64,000 bases of DNA from Burkholderia sp. D-99 (GCF_011605345.1 NZ_JAAOXM010000003.1:434001-498000), one strand, 5' to 3'; positions 6,375 to 15,698 are shown, counted from the stretch's first letter. Notes: generated by a model from the letters alone, not told the origin. Translations and numbers: made by a program.

Positions 6375-8385
6375 GATCCCGGTGTACCAGTCGCAGGTCA
6401 CACCTGCGTTGCAAACTTCCGGCGCGCGCACGCCGCTGACCGTTGTCGACGACAGTACGGGTGCGGCGCTGCAGCAGGCCGGCGTGGCCGTCGGCCAGGT
6501 AGCCGAGGCGCAGCAAAAGCTGCAGGATTCGCAGGATCTGCTCGCCGCGCAGAAAACGTATGCGGACACCGTCGCCGGGTATCAGCAAGGGCTCGTCGAC
6601 ATGCAGGGCCGCGCGGCACCAGGCGCGCCGGAATTCACCCGGGACGCGATGTCTGCGTACGACGAAAGCGTGCAGGGTGCGCTGTCGAGCATCCAGAATC
6701 CGCGCGTGCGCACCTTCATGGACAAGCAGTACACCGAGTATCGTCAGAAGGCGTTTTCGACGGCGCTTGGCTTCGAAGCGGAGCAGCAGCGCAAGTTTGC
6801 CGTGAGCAACACGTCGGACGCGATCAACGCGAGCGCATCCGCGTCGGCGCGCGATCCGAGCCAGTACGTGCCGATGCTGGCGGGTTTGAACGTGTCGATC
6901 GACAACTCGATTCTGCCGCCGGACGTGAAGGCTACTCTCCGGCAGTCGGCCAAGGACACGATGTCGTCGGTGGTCGGTATGCGCATGGTGTCGGATAACC
7001 CGGCGCTGGCGTATTCCGTGCTGACGCAGAAGCCTGATCAGCCGGCCCCGGCCGGTTTCGAGTGGGTCAACGATCTACCGCCGCAGAAGCTCAGCGCTTT
7101 CCAGAACCATGCCCGCGCGCTCGTTGCGCAGCAGCAGAACGCGGCTGATCGTGCGCAGCTCGCAGCCGACAATGCAGCGGTCGATGCGCGGAACAAGGCG
7201 ATCGACATCTGGATGAAGGGCCAGCAGTTCTCACCGGATTACGTGCAGCAGCTCACGACCATCGCGAAGGGCACGAGTGAAGAGCAGAGCATGCACGAGC
7301 TTATCGCCCTTGCAGGCCGTTCGGCTGGCTTTGCCAGCATGTCGCTTCCGCAGCAGCAGGCCGAAATCGACCGTATGCACACGAAAGCATCGACGGCGGG
7401 GCAGGGGGTGGACACGATCGAATCGAAGTACATCGACCAGATTCAGACGATGCACTCGCAGGCGGTCACCGACTACAAGGCAAATCCATGGGAAGCAGCA
7501 GCGTCGCGTGGCGCGATTCCGGCGTTGCAGACTGCGCCGATCACAAACGAACAGGATGCGATACAGCTGATCAAGTCACGCGCCGGCATTATCGGTAGTG
7601 TCGAGGCATACGGCCCGGGAGGTAGCGCCGTATCGCCGCTGCAGCCGATCGAGGCGAAGCAGCTCGGCGACTACCTCGAACGGTTGCCCGCCGCGCAGCG
7701 GGGGCAGGCGATCAACGACATCGGGTTCTCGGTCGGCAACGCCGATCGAATCGGCGCGCTCGCGAACCAGATGGATCCGGAGCATCGGATTGACCGACTG
7801 GCGTTGCTCGCCGGCGCGAGTCAGCTCACGGCCCAAAACGGGCAGCGTATCTCGTCGCTGATTTACCAGGGCGCAGAAGCGATTCGCGACAAGCGCGCCG
7901 GCATCGACGACAAGCTGCTGCAGGGCGTGACGGCGCTCGCATCGGCGCAGCTGCGCGAAGCGTTTCCGAGCGCCACGGCCGCGCAGGATGCGATTGACAC
8001 GACGAAGTACCTGTACGCGTACGGAGCAGCGAAGAATAACGTTTCGAACGCTGCGGTCGATACGACGCAGTTGAATGCGTCCATCAGCGGCGCGACTGGC
8101 GGTGTTGTCGATCTGAACGGGCGAAAGACGCTGAAGCCGTATGGATGGGCCGATGACCGCTTCAACGCTGCGGTGAAAGCGGCGGGCGCGACCAACATCG
8201 TGACGCCGCTCGGCGACGGCAACGTGTACATCGGGCAAACCGAGGTTCCGGCGGCAGACTTCGCCGCGAAATTGCCGTCGGCACGCCTCGTGCGCGTTTC
8301 ACCGCAGGGCGTGTACGCCGTAACGGCGGGCACGGGCTACGCGACGAACGCGCAGAAACAACCCATCCTGATTCGGCTCAAATAA
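6364..8385 (+). CDS. Large virion ejection-like protein 1 (673 aa)
   Basis: A 673-residue protein; ATG 6364 has GGAG at 6354 inside the preceding ORF. Long Ala/Gln/Asp-rich helical stretches dominate (VAEAQQKLQDSQDLLAAQKT near residues 45-65, ALVAQQQNAADRAQLAADNA near 250-270). No enzyme motif or signal peptide is visible. A long helical protein followed directly by a transglycosylase-bearing giant and another giant is the arrangement of podoviral internal virion proteins that form the DNA-ejection channel. The call rests on layout and composition, not on a recognised domain. Confidence 0.55.
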   Translation: MAIKIPVYQSQVTPALQTSGARTPLTVVDDSTGAALQQAGVAVGQVAEAQQKLQDSQDLLAAQKTYADTVAGYQQGLVDMQGRAAPGAPEFTRDAMSAYDESVQGALSSIQNPRVRTFMDKQYTEYRQKAFSTALGFEAEQQRKFAVSNTSDAINASASASARDPSQYVPMLAGLNVSIDNSILPPDVKATLRQSAKDTMSSVVGMRMVSDNPALAYSVLTQKPDQPAPAGFEWVNDLPPQKLSAFQNHARALVAQQQNAADRAQLAADNAAVDARNKAIDIWMKGQQFSPDYVQQLTTIAKGTSEEQSMHELIALAGRSAGFASMSLPQQQAEIDRMHTKASTAGQGVDTIESKYIDQIQTMHSQAVTDYKANPWEAAASRGAIPALQTAPITNEQDAIQLIKSRAGIIGSVEAYGPGGSAVSPLQPIEAKQLGDYLERLPAAQRGQAINDIGFSVGNADRIGALANQMDPEHRIDRLALLAGASQLTAQNGQRISSLIYQGAEAIRDKRAGIDDKLLQGVTALASAQLREAFPSATAAQDAIDTTKYLYAYGAAKNNVSNAAVDTTQLNASISGATGGVVDLNGRKTLKPYGWADDRFNAAVKAAGATNIVTPLGDGNVYIGQTEVPAADFAAKLPSARLVRVSPQGVYAVTAGTGYATNAQKQPILIRLK

Positions 8386-10667
8386 TGGCGCAATCTTTGT
8401 TCACCGATCCGTACGCGCAGGACACGCTCCGCGCGATCGAGGCCGCGAATGCGAATCCACTGCCGTCGCCGCCCGCACCGCAACCCAATCAGTTCCTGAG
8501 CACCGTCAGCGCCCCTCTGCGTGGTGTGGGTGCGGCGGCGCTGGAAGTCGGGGCGTTCGGGTTCGATTCGATCAAGGCATTCGGCGATGTCGTCGCCGGG
8601 TACACGGCGAATACGGATCCGTCGTTGTTGACCGATCCGCAGGCACAGGCAAAACGTTGGCAAGAAGGCGAACAAGCGCGCGCGAACCTTACCAGCGGCG
8701 CGTCGTTTTCATCGACGATCGGTGACAACTTGTACGGGTTCTCGTCGGGCCTGGCACCGGATCCGGCCACGTCGAACGTTGCCGAGCAGGTGATGTTCGG
8801 GCTTTCGCGCGGGCTGACGAAGTATTTCGGTATGTCGATCGCCAGCGGCAACCCGTTCATCGGCGCGGCGCTGACCGGCGCGAGCGAGGGCGAATCGGCG
8901 TCGCAGAGTCTGCGCGAACGCGGGGTCGACATCAATACGCGTTCGGCGGTCGGAGCTGTGGCTGGTACTGGCGCCGCGTTGGCCGGCGTCGTGCCCGTCG
9001 CGGGTAGCACATTGGGCCGCACGATTGCCATCGGACTTGCCGCCGGGCCGGGATTGCAGGTCGCTCAAACAGCGGTGACGAAGGCCGTGCTGCAGTCGGC
9101 CAACTACCAGCAGTTGTCGGATCAGTACGATCCGTTTGACCCGGTGGCGCTGGCTGTATCCGCGGCGACAGCTGGTATCTTTGGCGCGCTAGGCTATCGC
9201 GGTGTACGCGCTGAGGCCCAAGCGCGAGCGGCCGCGCCACAAATCGATCCTGCGCTCGCGCGCCCGCTGTCAGCCATGTCCGCGCGCGAGCGTACGGCAC
9301 TCCCGTATAACGATCCCCGCCTCGACGACTATGCCGCGCAGGCGGCGCAGCGCGTCGGGCTGCCCTCGCAATTCGCCGATCTGATGGTCGCGCTGAAGAA
9401 CGCGGGCGAGAAGTCGAATTCAGGACAGGTATCGCCGAAGGGGGCAGCCGGCGTGTCGCAGATGATGCCCGAGAACTTGCGCAAGTACGGTGTAACGGAT
9501 CCGACGGACCCCGCGCAGGCGCTCGAGGGCATGGCGAAGTATCTGGCCGACACCCGTCAGCAATACGGGGACAACCTCGCCGCGATCATCGCCGATTACA
9601 ACGGCGGGCCAACGCAGGCCAACGCGGTGTTGCAGGGCCGCCAGCCGCCCGCCGCGGAGACGCGCGCGTATCTGCAGCGTGTTCAAAGCTATCTCGCGGA
9701 TCGTGGGGCAAATGAGGCGCTGCGCGGCGCTCGCCCGACGCCTGATCAGGTCGATGCTGCCCGGGTCGTCTACAACCGGCAACTGCTCGAACAGGCCAGC
9801 TTGGGACGTGCCGATGACCTCGACGCGCTCGCGACGCACTTGACCGCGTTCCAGCGAACAGTCGACCAGATGTCCGTCGGCGGTCGCGTGGATGTCGGCG
9901 ACATGATCCGGCCCGACGACATTCGGCACGCCGACGCATTGACCAGCATGATCAGCCGGTTGGAAGATGCGCGCACCGACCTGCTCGGTGATATCGGCAA
10001 CATGGCGGAACCCGGTCAGGTATCCCAACTGCGTGCGCAACTCGCTGACCTTGAAGCAGCGCCGCGTCCGTCGCTCGACGAGGTGATCGAGTCGATGCAG
10101 CCGCGACGTACGTATGAGGTGACGAGGACGCGCGCGGCGAGGGAACAGGCCCAAATTGCCCGCGACGCACCTGTCGAGCTGCAGTCGCGCATCGACGCGC
10201 AGGATGCACAAATCGCGCGGCTACGCGCCTCGATCGAGACAAACCGGAACGCGGAACTCGCTCGCGCGGCGCTGCCGCAGGTCGAGCGGCAACTCACCAC
10301 CCTGCAGGGGCAACGCGATGCGATCGGCGCACCTCCGAGCCGCCAGAGCGCGATCGCTTCCGCTACACGCGATGTTGCGGCGGAACCCGTACGCTCGCCA
10401 AGCGCACCCGCCGAATCGCCAGCTGTAGCGCCGACAGCGGCCCCGGGCCCGGCCGCGCCGGCGCAGCTCACGGACTACACGCCGGAGTTTCATGCGGCGA
10501 ACGCGGATCGGCCGGTGTGGGTGGAAACGAATCCCGAAACCGGAGAAACACGTCTGTCGACGCTGAGTGAGCAGATGGCACTCGTTGACGCCGAGCTGGC
10601 TCGCCAGAACGAGATCGTTCCGCTGTTCCGCGTTGCGGCGCAGTGCTTCCTTGCAAACGGAGAATAA
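8385..10667 (+). CDS. Ejection-like protein 2 with lytic transglycosylase domain (760 aa)
   Basis: A 760-residue protein whose ATG overlaps the stop before it (TAATG). Residues about 170-270 are Gly/Ala-rich hydrophobic segments that could insert in membrane. Residues about 310-440 form an SLT-type lytic transglycosylase: catalytic Glu near residue 342 in GEKSNS, then VSPKGAAGVSQMMPENLRKY, and IADYNGG later. Coiled coil and a Pro/Ala-rich tail follow. A wall-cutting domain within a giant hydrophobic virion protein is typical of T7 gp16-type ejection proteins, which open the peptidoglycan during DNA entry. It lacks a signal peptide, which argues against a secreted host enzyme. Confidence 0.7.
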   Translation: MAQSLFTDPYAQDTLRAIEAANANPLPSPPAPQPNQFLSTVSAPLRGVGAAALEVGAFGFDSIKAFGDVVAGYTANTDPSLLTDPQAQAKRWQEGEQARANLTSGASFSSTIGDNLYGFSSGLAPDPATSNVAEQVMFGLSRGLTKYFGMSIASGNPFIGAALTGASEGESASQSLRERGVDINTRSAVGAVAGTGAALAGVVPVAGSTLGRTIAIGLAAGPGLQVAQTAVTKAVLQSANYQQLSDQYDPFDPVALAVSAATAGIFGALGYRGVRAEAQARAAAPQIDPALARPLSAMSARERTALPYNDPRLDDYAAQAAQRVGLPSQFADLMVALKNAGEKSNSGQVSPKGAAGVSQMMPENLRKYGVTDPTDPAQALEGMAKYLADTRQQYGDNLAAIIADYNGGPTQANAVLQGRQPPAAETRAYLQRVQSYLADRGANEALRGARPTPDQVDAARVVYNRQLLEQASLGRADDLDALATHLTAFQRTVDQMSVGGRVDVGDMIRPDDIRHADALTSMISRLEDARTDLLGDIGNMAEPGQVSQLRAQLADLEAAPRPSLDEVIESMQPRRTYEVTRTRAAREQAQIARDAPVELQSRIDAQDAQIARLRASIETNRNAELARAALPQVERQLTTLQGQRDAIGAPPSRQSAIASATRDVAAEPVRSPSAPAESPAVAPTAAPGPAAPAQLTDYTPEFHAANADRPVWVETNPETGETRLSTLSEQMALVDAELARQNEIVPLFRVAAQCFLANGE

Positions 10668-10670
10668 ATC

Positions 10671-13184
10671 GTGAATCCCACATGTATTGCGGCCGTGGCG
10701 CGCGCCGCAGGCCGAGCGCTGAAGCAGAGCGAAATCGATGAAATCGACGGGCGTCTACGCGATACCGCGCGGCGGCTTGCGCGCCAGGACCGTGCAAAGT
10801 GGCTCGCGATGTCTGCGGATGACCGCACAATGGCGGCCGCAGAACAAGCCGCGGCCGACCTGAAGGCGGAAGCGGAGCGCGCGTATCGAAATGCGCAACT
10901 GGCCGCCTTGAAGACTGCGCAGACCGACAGCCGGCTTGAGGCTGCACTTGGGCACGGCGGCAAGCGCGCTCACGCGCTGGTCGAAGACATCACGCACGTG
11001 CAGGAGAACGCGACCGCGATCAAGAACGAGTCCGTCGGGCAGTTGATGGACTACATCACGGCGGTAAAGTCGAAGGAGGGGACCGGATTCGGGCGGCGTA
11101 TTGCGATGTACCTGTTCGACGCCGACAATCCGTCGATGACGCGTGATCTCTTTCGTGAAATCTTCGCGGATGCGGATGGCAGCACCGGTAACGGGATCGC
11201 GCAAAAAGGCGCGCGCGCATGGCTCGACGTGATCGGCGCGTTGCGCGAGCGATTCAACCGCAGCGGTGGAGATGTCGGCCGCCTCGATTACGGGTACGTG
11301 CCTCAGCCGCACGACTCGGTGAAAGTATTGGGGAAGGGCGACGCCGCAGCGCGCGACATTTGGGTGAATAAGCTGCTGCCGAAACTCGCGCGTGATCGGT
11401 ACGTCAACGAAGACGGCACGCTAATGTCCGACGATCAGGTGTCCGACATGCTGCGCGCCGCGTGGGAAACGATCGGTACCGACGGACTGAATAAGTTGGA
11501 GCCGGGCAAGGGCGGCACGCCGGGCACCGGCTCGCGCGCGAACCGCGGCAGTCAATCCCGACAAATCCATTTCAAGGATGCCGACGCGTATCTCGACTAC
11601 ATGAACGAGTACGGCAAAGGCTCGGCGTTTCAGTCGATGCTCGGGCACCTCGGGCGCGTATCGAAGGATATCGCGCTCGTCGAGGCGTACGGACCGAACC
11701 CGAACAGCCAGATGCGATTGCAGTTCGAGCTCGCGGCGAAGGCAGACGGCCGCCAGGTGTCGGACCTGCCGAAAAGTTTCGGTGTGCGCCCTCAGACGTA
11801 TTGGGGCCTCGTCAATGGCGAACTGTCGACGCCGGCGAGCGCGCGCATTTCTGAAGTCGCGCAGACGATCCGTGCAATCGAGACTTTCGGCAAGCTGCAG
11901 GGAACGCTGATCGCTTCGATTTCCGATCTGCACACGATCGCCGTGACGGCCGGCGTCAACAAACTGCCCTATTTCCAGTTGATGCGCGACATCAACGCGG
12001 CGTCGTTCCACGGCGAAACGAAAGACTTCCTGACGATGCACGGCATCATCGCCGAATCCTTGGCAGGCGAGCTGAACCGAATTTCCGGGGATCTGTTGAG
12101 CCCATCGCTCGCCGGGAAGCTGGCGAATTCGACGATGAAGGTTTCGCTGTTGCAGGCGTGGACGGACGGTCTTCGCCGCGGGTTCAGCTTGTCGATGATG
12201 GGGGCGCTCGGCAAGATGGGCCAGACGCCGTGGGAGAGGCTGTACAGCTACGATCGTACCCGACTGGAACGCGCCGGATTTACTGCCGACGATTGGGGGG
12301 TGATCAACCGTACGCAGCTCACGGAATACCGCGGGCGCCAGTTGCTTACCCCTGAATCGATCCACGACACCGGCGCGCCGCGCACGGCGGAAGTCGTGCA
12401 AAAGGTGCTGTCGTTCATCAACAACGAAAGCGAAACGGCAGTCCTGAATCCGGATCTCGCGACGCGCGGAATTACGACGTGGGGCATCAAGGCGGGAACC
12501 GTACCCGGCGAGCTGGCGCGCGCGGTGATGCAGTTCAAGGCGTTCCCGATTGGGCTGATCTCGCGGCATTGGCGCCGCATGCTGAGCCTGCCAACCGGGT
12601 TCGAGGAAGGCCAGCCGCTCATGGCGAACCGATACGTGTATGCCTCGTCGTTTCTTCTGTCGTCGGTCCTGCTCGGCGCGGTGATCACGCAGGTCAAGCA
12701 GCTGTTGCAAGGAAAGGATCCGATTGACATGGAGCGGCCAAAATTCTGGTCGCAGGCGACGACGCAGGGTGGCGGCCTCGCGTTTATCGGCGACATGCTG
12801 CTGCAGGATCCGAACAGTCAGTTCGGCTCACCGGGCGCGAACGCACTTAAGAGTCTCGCGGGCCCGAGCCTCGGTGCGATGTTCGACCTGGTGATCGGCA
12901 TGGGCGTGGCCGGCACCTACAAGGCTGCGCAGGGGAAGCCGACGGACGTCGGCGCGCAGGCCGTGAACCTCGCCCGTTCACACACACCGTTCGTCAACCT
13001 GTGGTACCTGAAAGCGGCGATCGATCACGGGTTCATGAATGCCGTGCAGGAGAATCTGTCGCCGGGCTATCTCGGCCGCCAGCAGCAGAAGGCGGCGCAA
13101 GAGTGGGGGCAGTCGTTCTACTGGGCACCGCCGGACGCAACGCCTTCACGCGCGCCCAATCTTGCGGCAGCGATCGGTGGCTAG
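10671..13184 (+). CDS. Ejection-like protein 3 / giant internal virion protein (837 aa)
   Basis: An 837-residue protein starting with GTG, three bases after the previous stop, with GGAG at 10660. The N-terminus is helical (RALKQSEIDEIDGRLRDTA onward). The middle contains a conserved-looking block (FGRRIAMYLFDADNPSMTRD, then YVPQPHDSVKVLG). Around residue 660 is a hydrophobic segment (YASSFLLSSVLLGAVITQV). No catalytic motif was recognised. It closes the rightward operon. Size, order and the membrane-active segment fit the third member of a podoviral ejection complex; polyvalent proteins of other phages are an alternative. Confidence 0.6.
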   Translation: MNPTCIAAVARAAGRALKQSEIDEIDGRLRDTARRLARQDRAKWLAMSADDRTMAAAEQAAADLKAEAERAYRNAQLAALKTAQTDSRLEAALGHGGKRAHALVEDITHVQENATAIKNESVGQLMDYITAVKSKEGTGFGRRIAMYLFDADNPSMTRDLFREIFADADGSTGNGIAQKGARAWLDVIGALRERFNRSGGDVGRLDYGYVPQPHDSVKVLGKGDAAARDIWVNKLLPKLARDRYVNEDGTLMSDDQVSDMLRAAWETIGTDGLNKLEPGKGGTPGTGSRANRGSQSRQIHFKDADAYLDYMNEYGKGSAFQSMLGHLGRVSKDIALVEAYGPNPNSQMRLQFELAAKADGRQVSDLPKSFGVRPQTYWGLVNGELSTPASARISEVAQTIRAIETFGKLQGTLIASISDLHTIAVTAGVNKLPYFQLMRDINAASFHGETKDFLTMHGIIAESLAGELNRISGDLLSPSLAGKLANSTMKVSLLQAWTDGLRRGFSLSMMGALGKMGQTPWERLYSYDRTRLERAGFTADDWGVINRTQLTEYRGRQLLTPESIHDTGAPRTAEVVQKVLSFINNESETAVLNPDLATRGITTWGIKAGTVPGELARAVMQFKAFPIGLISRHWRRMLSLPTGFEEGQPLMANRYVYASSFLLSSVLLGAVITQVKQLLQGKDPIDMERPKFWSQATTQGGGLAFIGDMLLQDPNSQFGSPGANALKSLAGPSLGAMFDLVIGMGVAGTYKAAQGKPTDVGAQAVNLARSHTPFVNLWYLKAAIDHGFMNAVQENLSPGYLGRQQQKAAQEWGQSFYWAPPDATPSRAPNLAAAIGG

Positions 13185-13240
13185 TTGATGTCAAGAATTG
13201 CTGTACATGGCGCACAGTATTGCTTGACAAGTTTAATTTG

Positions 13241-13270
13241 TTGCATTTTGTTTCGTGGCGGCCCTATACT
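13241..13270 (+). promoter_or_regulatory. Promoter for the C4-like RNA and regulator genes
   Basis: TTGCAT (13241-13246), 18 bases, then TATACT (13265-13270). It follows the end of the long operon and precedes the C4-like RNA. A TTGACA at 13224 is also present but has no -10 at proper distance. Confidence 0.55.
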
Positions 13271-13330
13271 GAGCCCGTCGACGCACACAACGTTGACCGG
13301 GTTTGACAGCCCGAATGCATGCGGCAGACA

Positions 13331-13352
13331 ACCGCCGCGCTGGCGGTTTTTC
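13331..13352 (+). terminator. Terminator-like hairpin in the leader
   Basis: ACCGCC (13331-13336) pairs with GGCGGT (13342-13347) around GCGCT and runs into a T-rich tract. It lies between the promoter and the C4-like RNA, so it may act as an attenuator producing a short RNA, with read-through making the C4-like RNA and the genes behind it. Confidence 0.5.
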
Positions 13353-13378
13353 TTCGTTTGAGAACGCGCATCTTCTAT

Positions 13379-13458
13379 GGGTGGCGCGAGTGGAGAGGCT
13401 TCGGCCTGCCGGGTTCCGTATGCCCCGGTCTGTCAACTTCGCTCGTTGCCGCCCACCC
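13379..13458 (+). ncRNA. C4-like phage antisense RNA
   Basis: A Y-shaped fold: closing stem GGGTGG (13379-13384) with CCACCC (13453-13458), arm AGGC-TTCG-GCCT (13396-13407), and arm CCGGG (13409-13413) with CCCGG (13424-13428). This fits the C4 antisense RNA family known from phages P1 and P7 and many prophages. CTGTCAA (13430-13436) is complementary to TTGACAG at 13303-13309 and 13462-13468, the kind of a/b pairing by which C4 silences the following gene. The family assignment is from memory of the fold; a covariance search would decide. Confidence 0.65.
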
Positions 13459-13499
13459 CGTTTGACAGCGGGGCGGTGCGATCGCATACGGAGCCCACC

Positions 13500-13754
13500 A
13501 TGAACACCAACGTTCAATCTCTTGCTTTTCCTATCGGTAGCATTCCTGATCAAGTGACGGTGTCGTCGCATGACATTGCGGCTATCTACGCGCTGCAGGG
13601 TGAACTCCGTACATGCATCTTTGCGCTTCGTGGCGCGTTCGCTCAGCACGTCGACCTCGACACGATACCTAGCGCTTCATGGTTTTGGCAGCGGGCCGAA
13701 GCAGCGACCGGCGAGCTTGACGCAGCGATAACCAAGGCTATCGGCCTGGACTGA
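13500..13754 (+). CDS. Small protein downstream of the C4-like RNA
   Basis: An 84-residue ORF with GGAG at 13490-13493. It is helical in its C-terminal two thirds (HDIAAIYALQGELRTCIFAL; WFWQRAEAATGELDAAITKA). No motif was recognised. In P1-like systems the gene behind C4 RNA (icd or an antirepressor) is its antisense target; here the complementary heptamer at 13462-13468 lies just upstream of this ribosome site, so this ORF is the likely regulated product. Confidence 0.6.
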   Translation: MNTNVQSLAFPIGSIPDQVTVSSHDIAAIYALQGELRTCIFALRGAFAQHVDLDTIPSASWFWQRAEAATGELDAAITKAIGLD

Positions 13755-13820
13755 AAACCGGCGCGCCTCGTCGAACGAAGCGGGGCGCTGTCTGTGGCGA
13801 TCGACATCGAAGGAGGGGAC

Positions 13821-14201
13821 ATGCCCTACGTATCGAAGACTTCCAAGACCGGTGTCGGCGCGCTGACCGGTCGCGACCTAGTGCTGAGCGAGGATCTGCT
13901 CGATCTGCTCGCGGATCTAATCGCGAGCCGCGTTGCCGCGCAGCTGCGCGAGCGGGCTCCAGCACGCCCGCCTGGATTGGCGATCACTGGCGTGCCGTCA
14001 GCGCCTACGTTGCGGCCTGACTCGTTGTATCGTGTGGCCGTTGTCATGCAGCGGCTCGGTGTGTCGAGGTCGACTGTCTACCGCTTGGCGCATACAGGCG
14101 CGCTCGAACTCGTGAAGGTCGGCGCGCGGTCCAGTGGGGTGACAGGCAAAAGCCTCATTGCGTTAATCGAGCGGAATCAAGCTCCCCTGCAGCAATGCTG
14201 A
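13821..14201 (+). CDS. AlpA/excisionase-like DNA-binding protein
   Basis: A 126-residue protein; ATG 13821 follows AAGGAGGGG at good spacing. The C-terminal half (residues about 70-118) carries YRVAVVMQRLGVSRSTVYRL and VKVGARSSGVTGKSL, the DNA-binding helix-turn-helix plus wing of the AlpA/excisionase group. The N-terminal half is an extra helical region (LLDLLADLIASRVAAQL), probably for oligomerisation. It sits in tandem with a related smaller regulator, next to the integrase and pointing towards it. Confidence 0.65.
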   Translation: MPYVSKTSKTGVGALTGRDLVLSEDLLDLLADLIASRVAAQLRERAPARPPGLAITGVPSAPTLRPDSLYRVAVVMQRLGVSRSTVYRLAHTGALELVKVGARSSGVTGKSLIALIERNQAPLQQC

Positions 14202-14216
14202 TCAAGAGCGCTCACC

Positions 14217-14429
14217 ATGCACACACCAGTTCAAACTCCGCCCGCCAAGCCGGTGCCCTTGAAGCTCTATCGGATCGCGGAAGTAGCACAGATGCTCGGC
14301 GTCTGCCGGGCGACCGTCTACAATCTCGTGCGCGACAACCGACTCACGCTCGTCAAGATTGGCAGGCGCGCGAGCGGCATCACCGCCGCGAGTGTCGAGG
14401 CGCTTGTAACCAATAAGTCGGTGAAGTAG
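14217..14429 (+). CDS. Short AlpA/excisionase-like regulator
   Basis: A 70-residue protein with the same core as its neighbour: YRIAEVAQMLGVCRATVYNL, then VKIGRRASGITAASVEALV. Near-identical layout of the wing (VKxGxRxSGxT) suggests the two arose by duplication. Its stop is 11 bases from the convergent integrase stop. Proteins of this kind act as recombination directionality factors or promoter activators; which role each plays cannot be told from sequence. Confidence 0.65.
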   Translation: MHTPVQTPPAKPVPLKLYRIAEVAQMLGVCRATVYNLVRDNRLTLVKIGRRASGITAASVEALVTNKSVK

Positions 14430-14440
14430 TGCGCGGTGCG

Positions 14441-15682
14441 TCAACCTGCCGCAGTGGCGAGCGGAACGACCGCAGCGCCGGCTTTGAGCTGGTCGAGGTA
14501 GTCCGCCCACTGCTGCATCATTTCGCGCCGCTGCGGCAGGTGAGCCGTCCGGTTATACGCCCGCCCGAGCGGATCCTTCACGGCGTGCGCGAGCTGCGCT
14601 TCGACGACAGCGGGTGCCACGCCGAGCACCTCATCGAGAATTGTGCGGGCCATGGCGCGGAAGCCGTGGCCGGTCATCGTATCGCCGTCGTACCCGAGCC
14701 GGCGCAGCGCGCCATTGATCGTGTTGTCGGACATGGGCCGGTCCTTCGTGCGCACGCTCGGAAACAGGAATCGGCCGTTGCCGGTCAGCGCGTGCAGCTC
14801 GCGCAGAATCAATATCGCCTGTTCGGGCAAAGGAACGATGTGCGCGGCGCCGGACGCCTTGCCTTGCTTCGTGCGCTTCATCCGTTCGCTCGGGATCTCC
14901 CACGTTGCGCTATCGAGGTCGAATTCGGCCCATTCGGCTGCGCGCAGCTCGCCGGGACGCTGGAACAGCAGCGGCGCGAGACGAAGGGCGCACTGCACGG
15001 GGAAGGTGCCGTGATACCCGTCGATCGCGCGCAGCAGCTCGGCGGCCTGTTTCGGGTCGGTGATCGCTGCCATGTGCTCGGTTTGTACCGGCGGCAGGGC
15101 GCCGCGGAGGTCGGCGGTTACGTCCCGCTTCGCGCGGCCAGTTGCCACGGCGTAGCGGCACACCTGGCTGATGTTGGCCTGCAGCCGGTGCGCAGTCTCG
15201 AGCGCGCCGCGCTTCTCGACTCGCCGCAGCGCGTCCAGCACGTCGGGCGGCTCGAGATCAGCAATGGGGTTGCCGCCGATCCACGGGAAGGCGTCCACCT
15301 CCAGCCGGCGCAGGATCCGCGCCCCGTGGCTTTCGGACCAGGTCGGCGCGTATTTGGCGTGCCACTCCCGCGCGACGGCCTCGAAAGAGTTCTCGGCGCT
15401 GAGGCGCTGCGTGCGCTTCTCGGCCTTCTTTGCCGCGCCCGGATCGATCCCGGCCGCCAGCTTGTCGCGGGCCTCATCGCGGCGTTTCCGCGCCTCGGCC
15501 AGCGGGACGGCGGGGTAGGTGCCGAGCGCCAGGCTCTTTTCCTTTCCGCCGAATCGGTACTTGAGCACCCATCGCTTGCCGCCGGCCGGCTTGATGAGCA
15601 GGAACAGGCCGCCGCCGTCGAACAGCTTCTGCTGCTTGTCGGACGGTTTGGCATTTCGGATCGCTACGTCGGTCAGGGGCAT
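14441..15682 (-). CDS. int: P4-type tyrosine integrase
   Basis: A 413-residue protein. It opens with the P4-integrase N-terminus (MPLTDVAIRNAKPSDKQQKL, DGGGLFLLIKPAGGKRW), an arm-binding DUF4102-like domain, then a SAM-like core-binding domain and the catalytic domain: first Arg near residue 244 (RPGELR), HGFRAMART near 340, and nucleophile Tyr near 375 (GRAYNRT). It recombines attP with the ssrA 3' end. Start 15682 is chosen over 15760 because the extra codons would read through the arm-type repeats. It is transcribed away from ssrA and convergent with the excisionase-like genes. Confidence 0.9.
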   Translation of the reverse strand: MPLTDVAIRNAKPSDKQQKLFDGGGLFLLIKPAGGKRWVLKYRFGGKEKSLALGTYPAVPLAEARKRRDEARDKLAAGIDPGAAKKAEKRTQRLSAENSFEAVAREWHAKYAPTWSESHGARILRRLEVDAFPWIGGNPIADLEPPDVLDALRRVEKRGALETAHRLQANISQVCRYAVATGRAKRDVTADLRGALPPVQTEHMAAITDPKQAAELLRAIDGYHGTFPVQCALRLAPLLFQRPGELRAAEWAEFDLDSATWEIPSERMKRTKQGKASGAAHIVPLPEQAILILRELHALTGNGRFLFPSVRTKDRPMSDNTINGALRRLGYDGDTMTGHGFRAMARTILDEVLGVAPAVVEAQLAHAVKDPLGRAYNRTAHLPQRREMMQQWADYLDQLKAGAAVVPLATAAG

Positions 15683-15698
15683 GCGTGCTCCGGCGCGC

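Noticed and set aside
13224-13229. TTGACA as the -35 of the regulator promoter
   Set aside because: The only good -10 (TATACT) lies 35 bases away; TTGCAT at 13241 has correct spacing.
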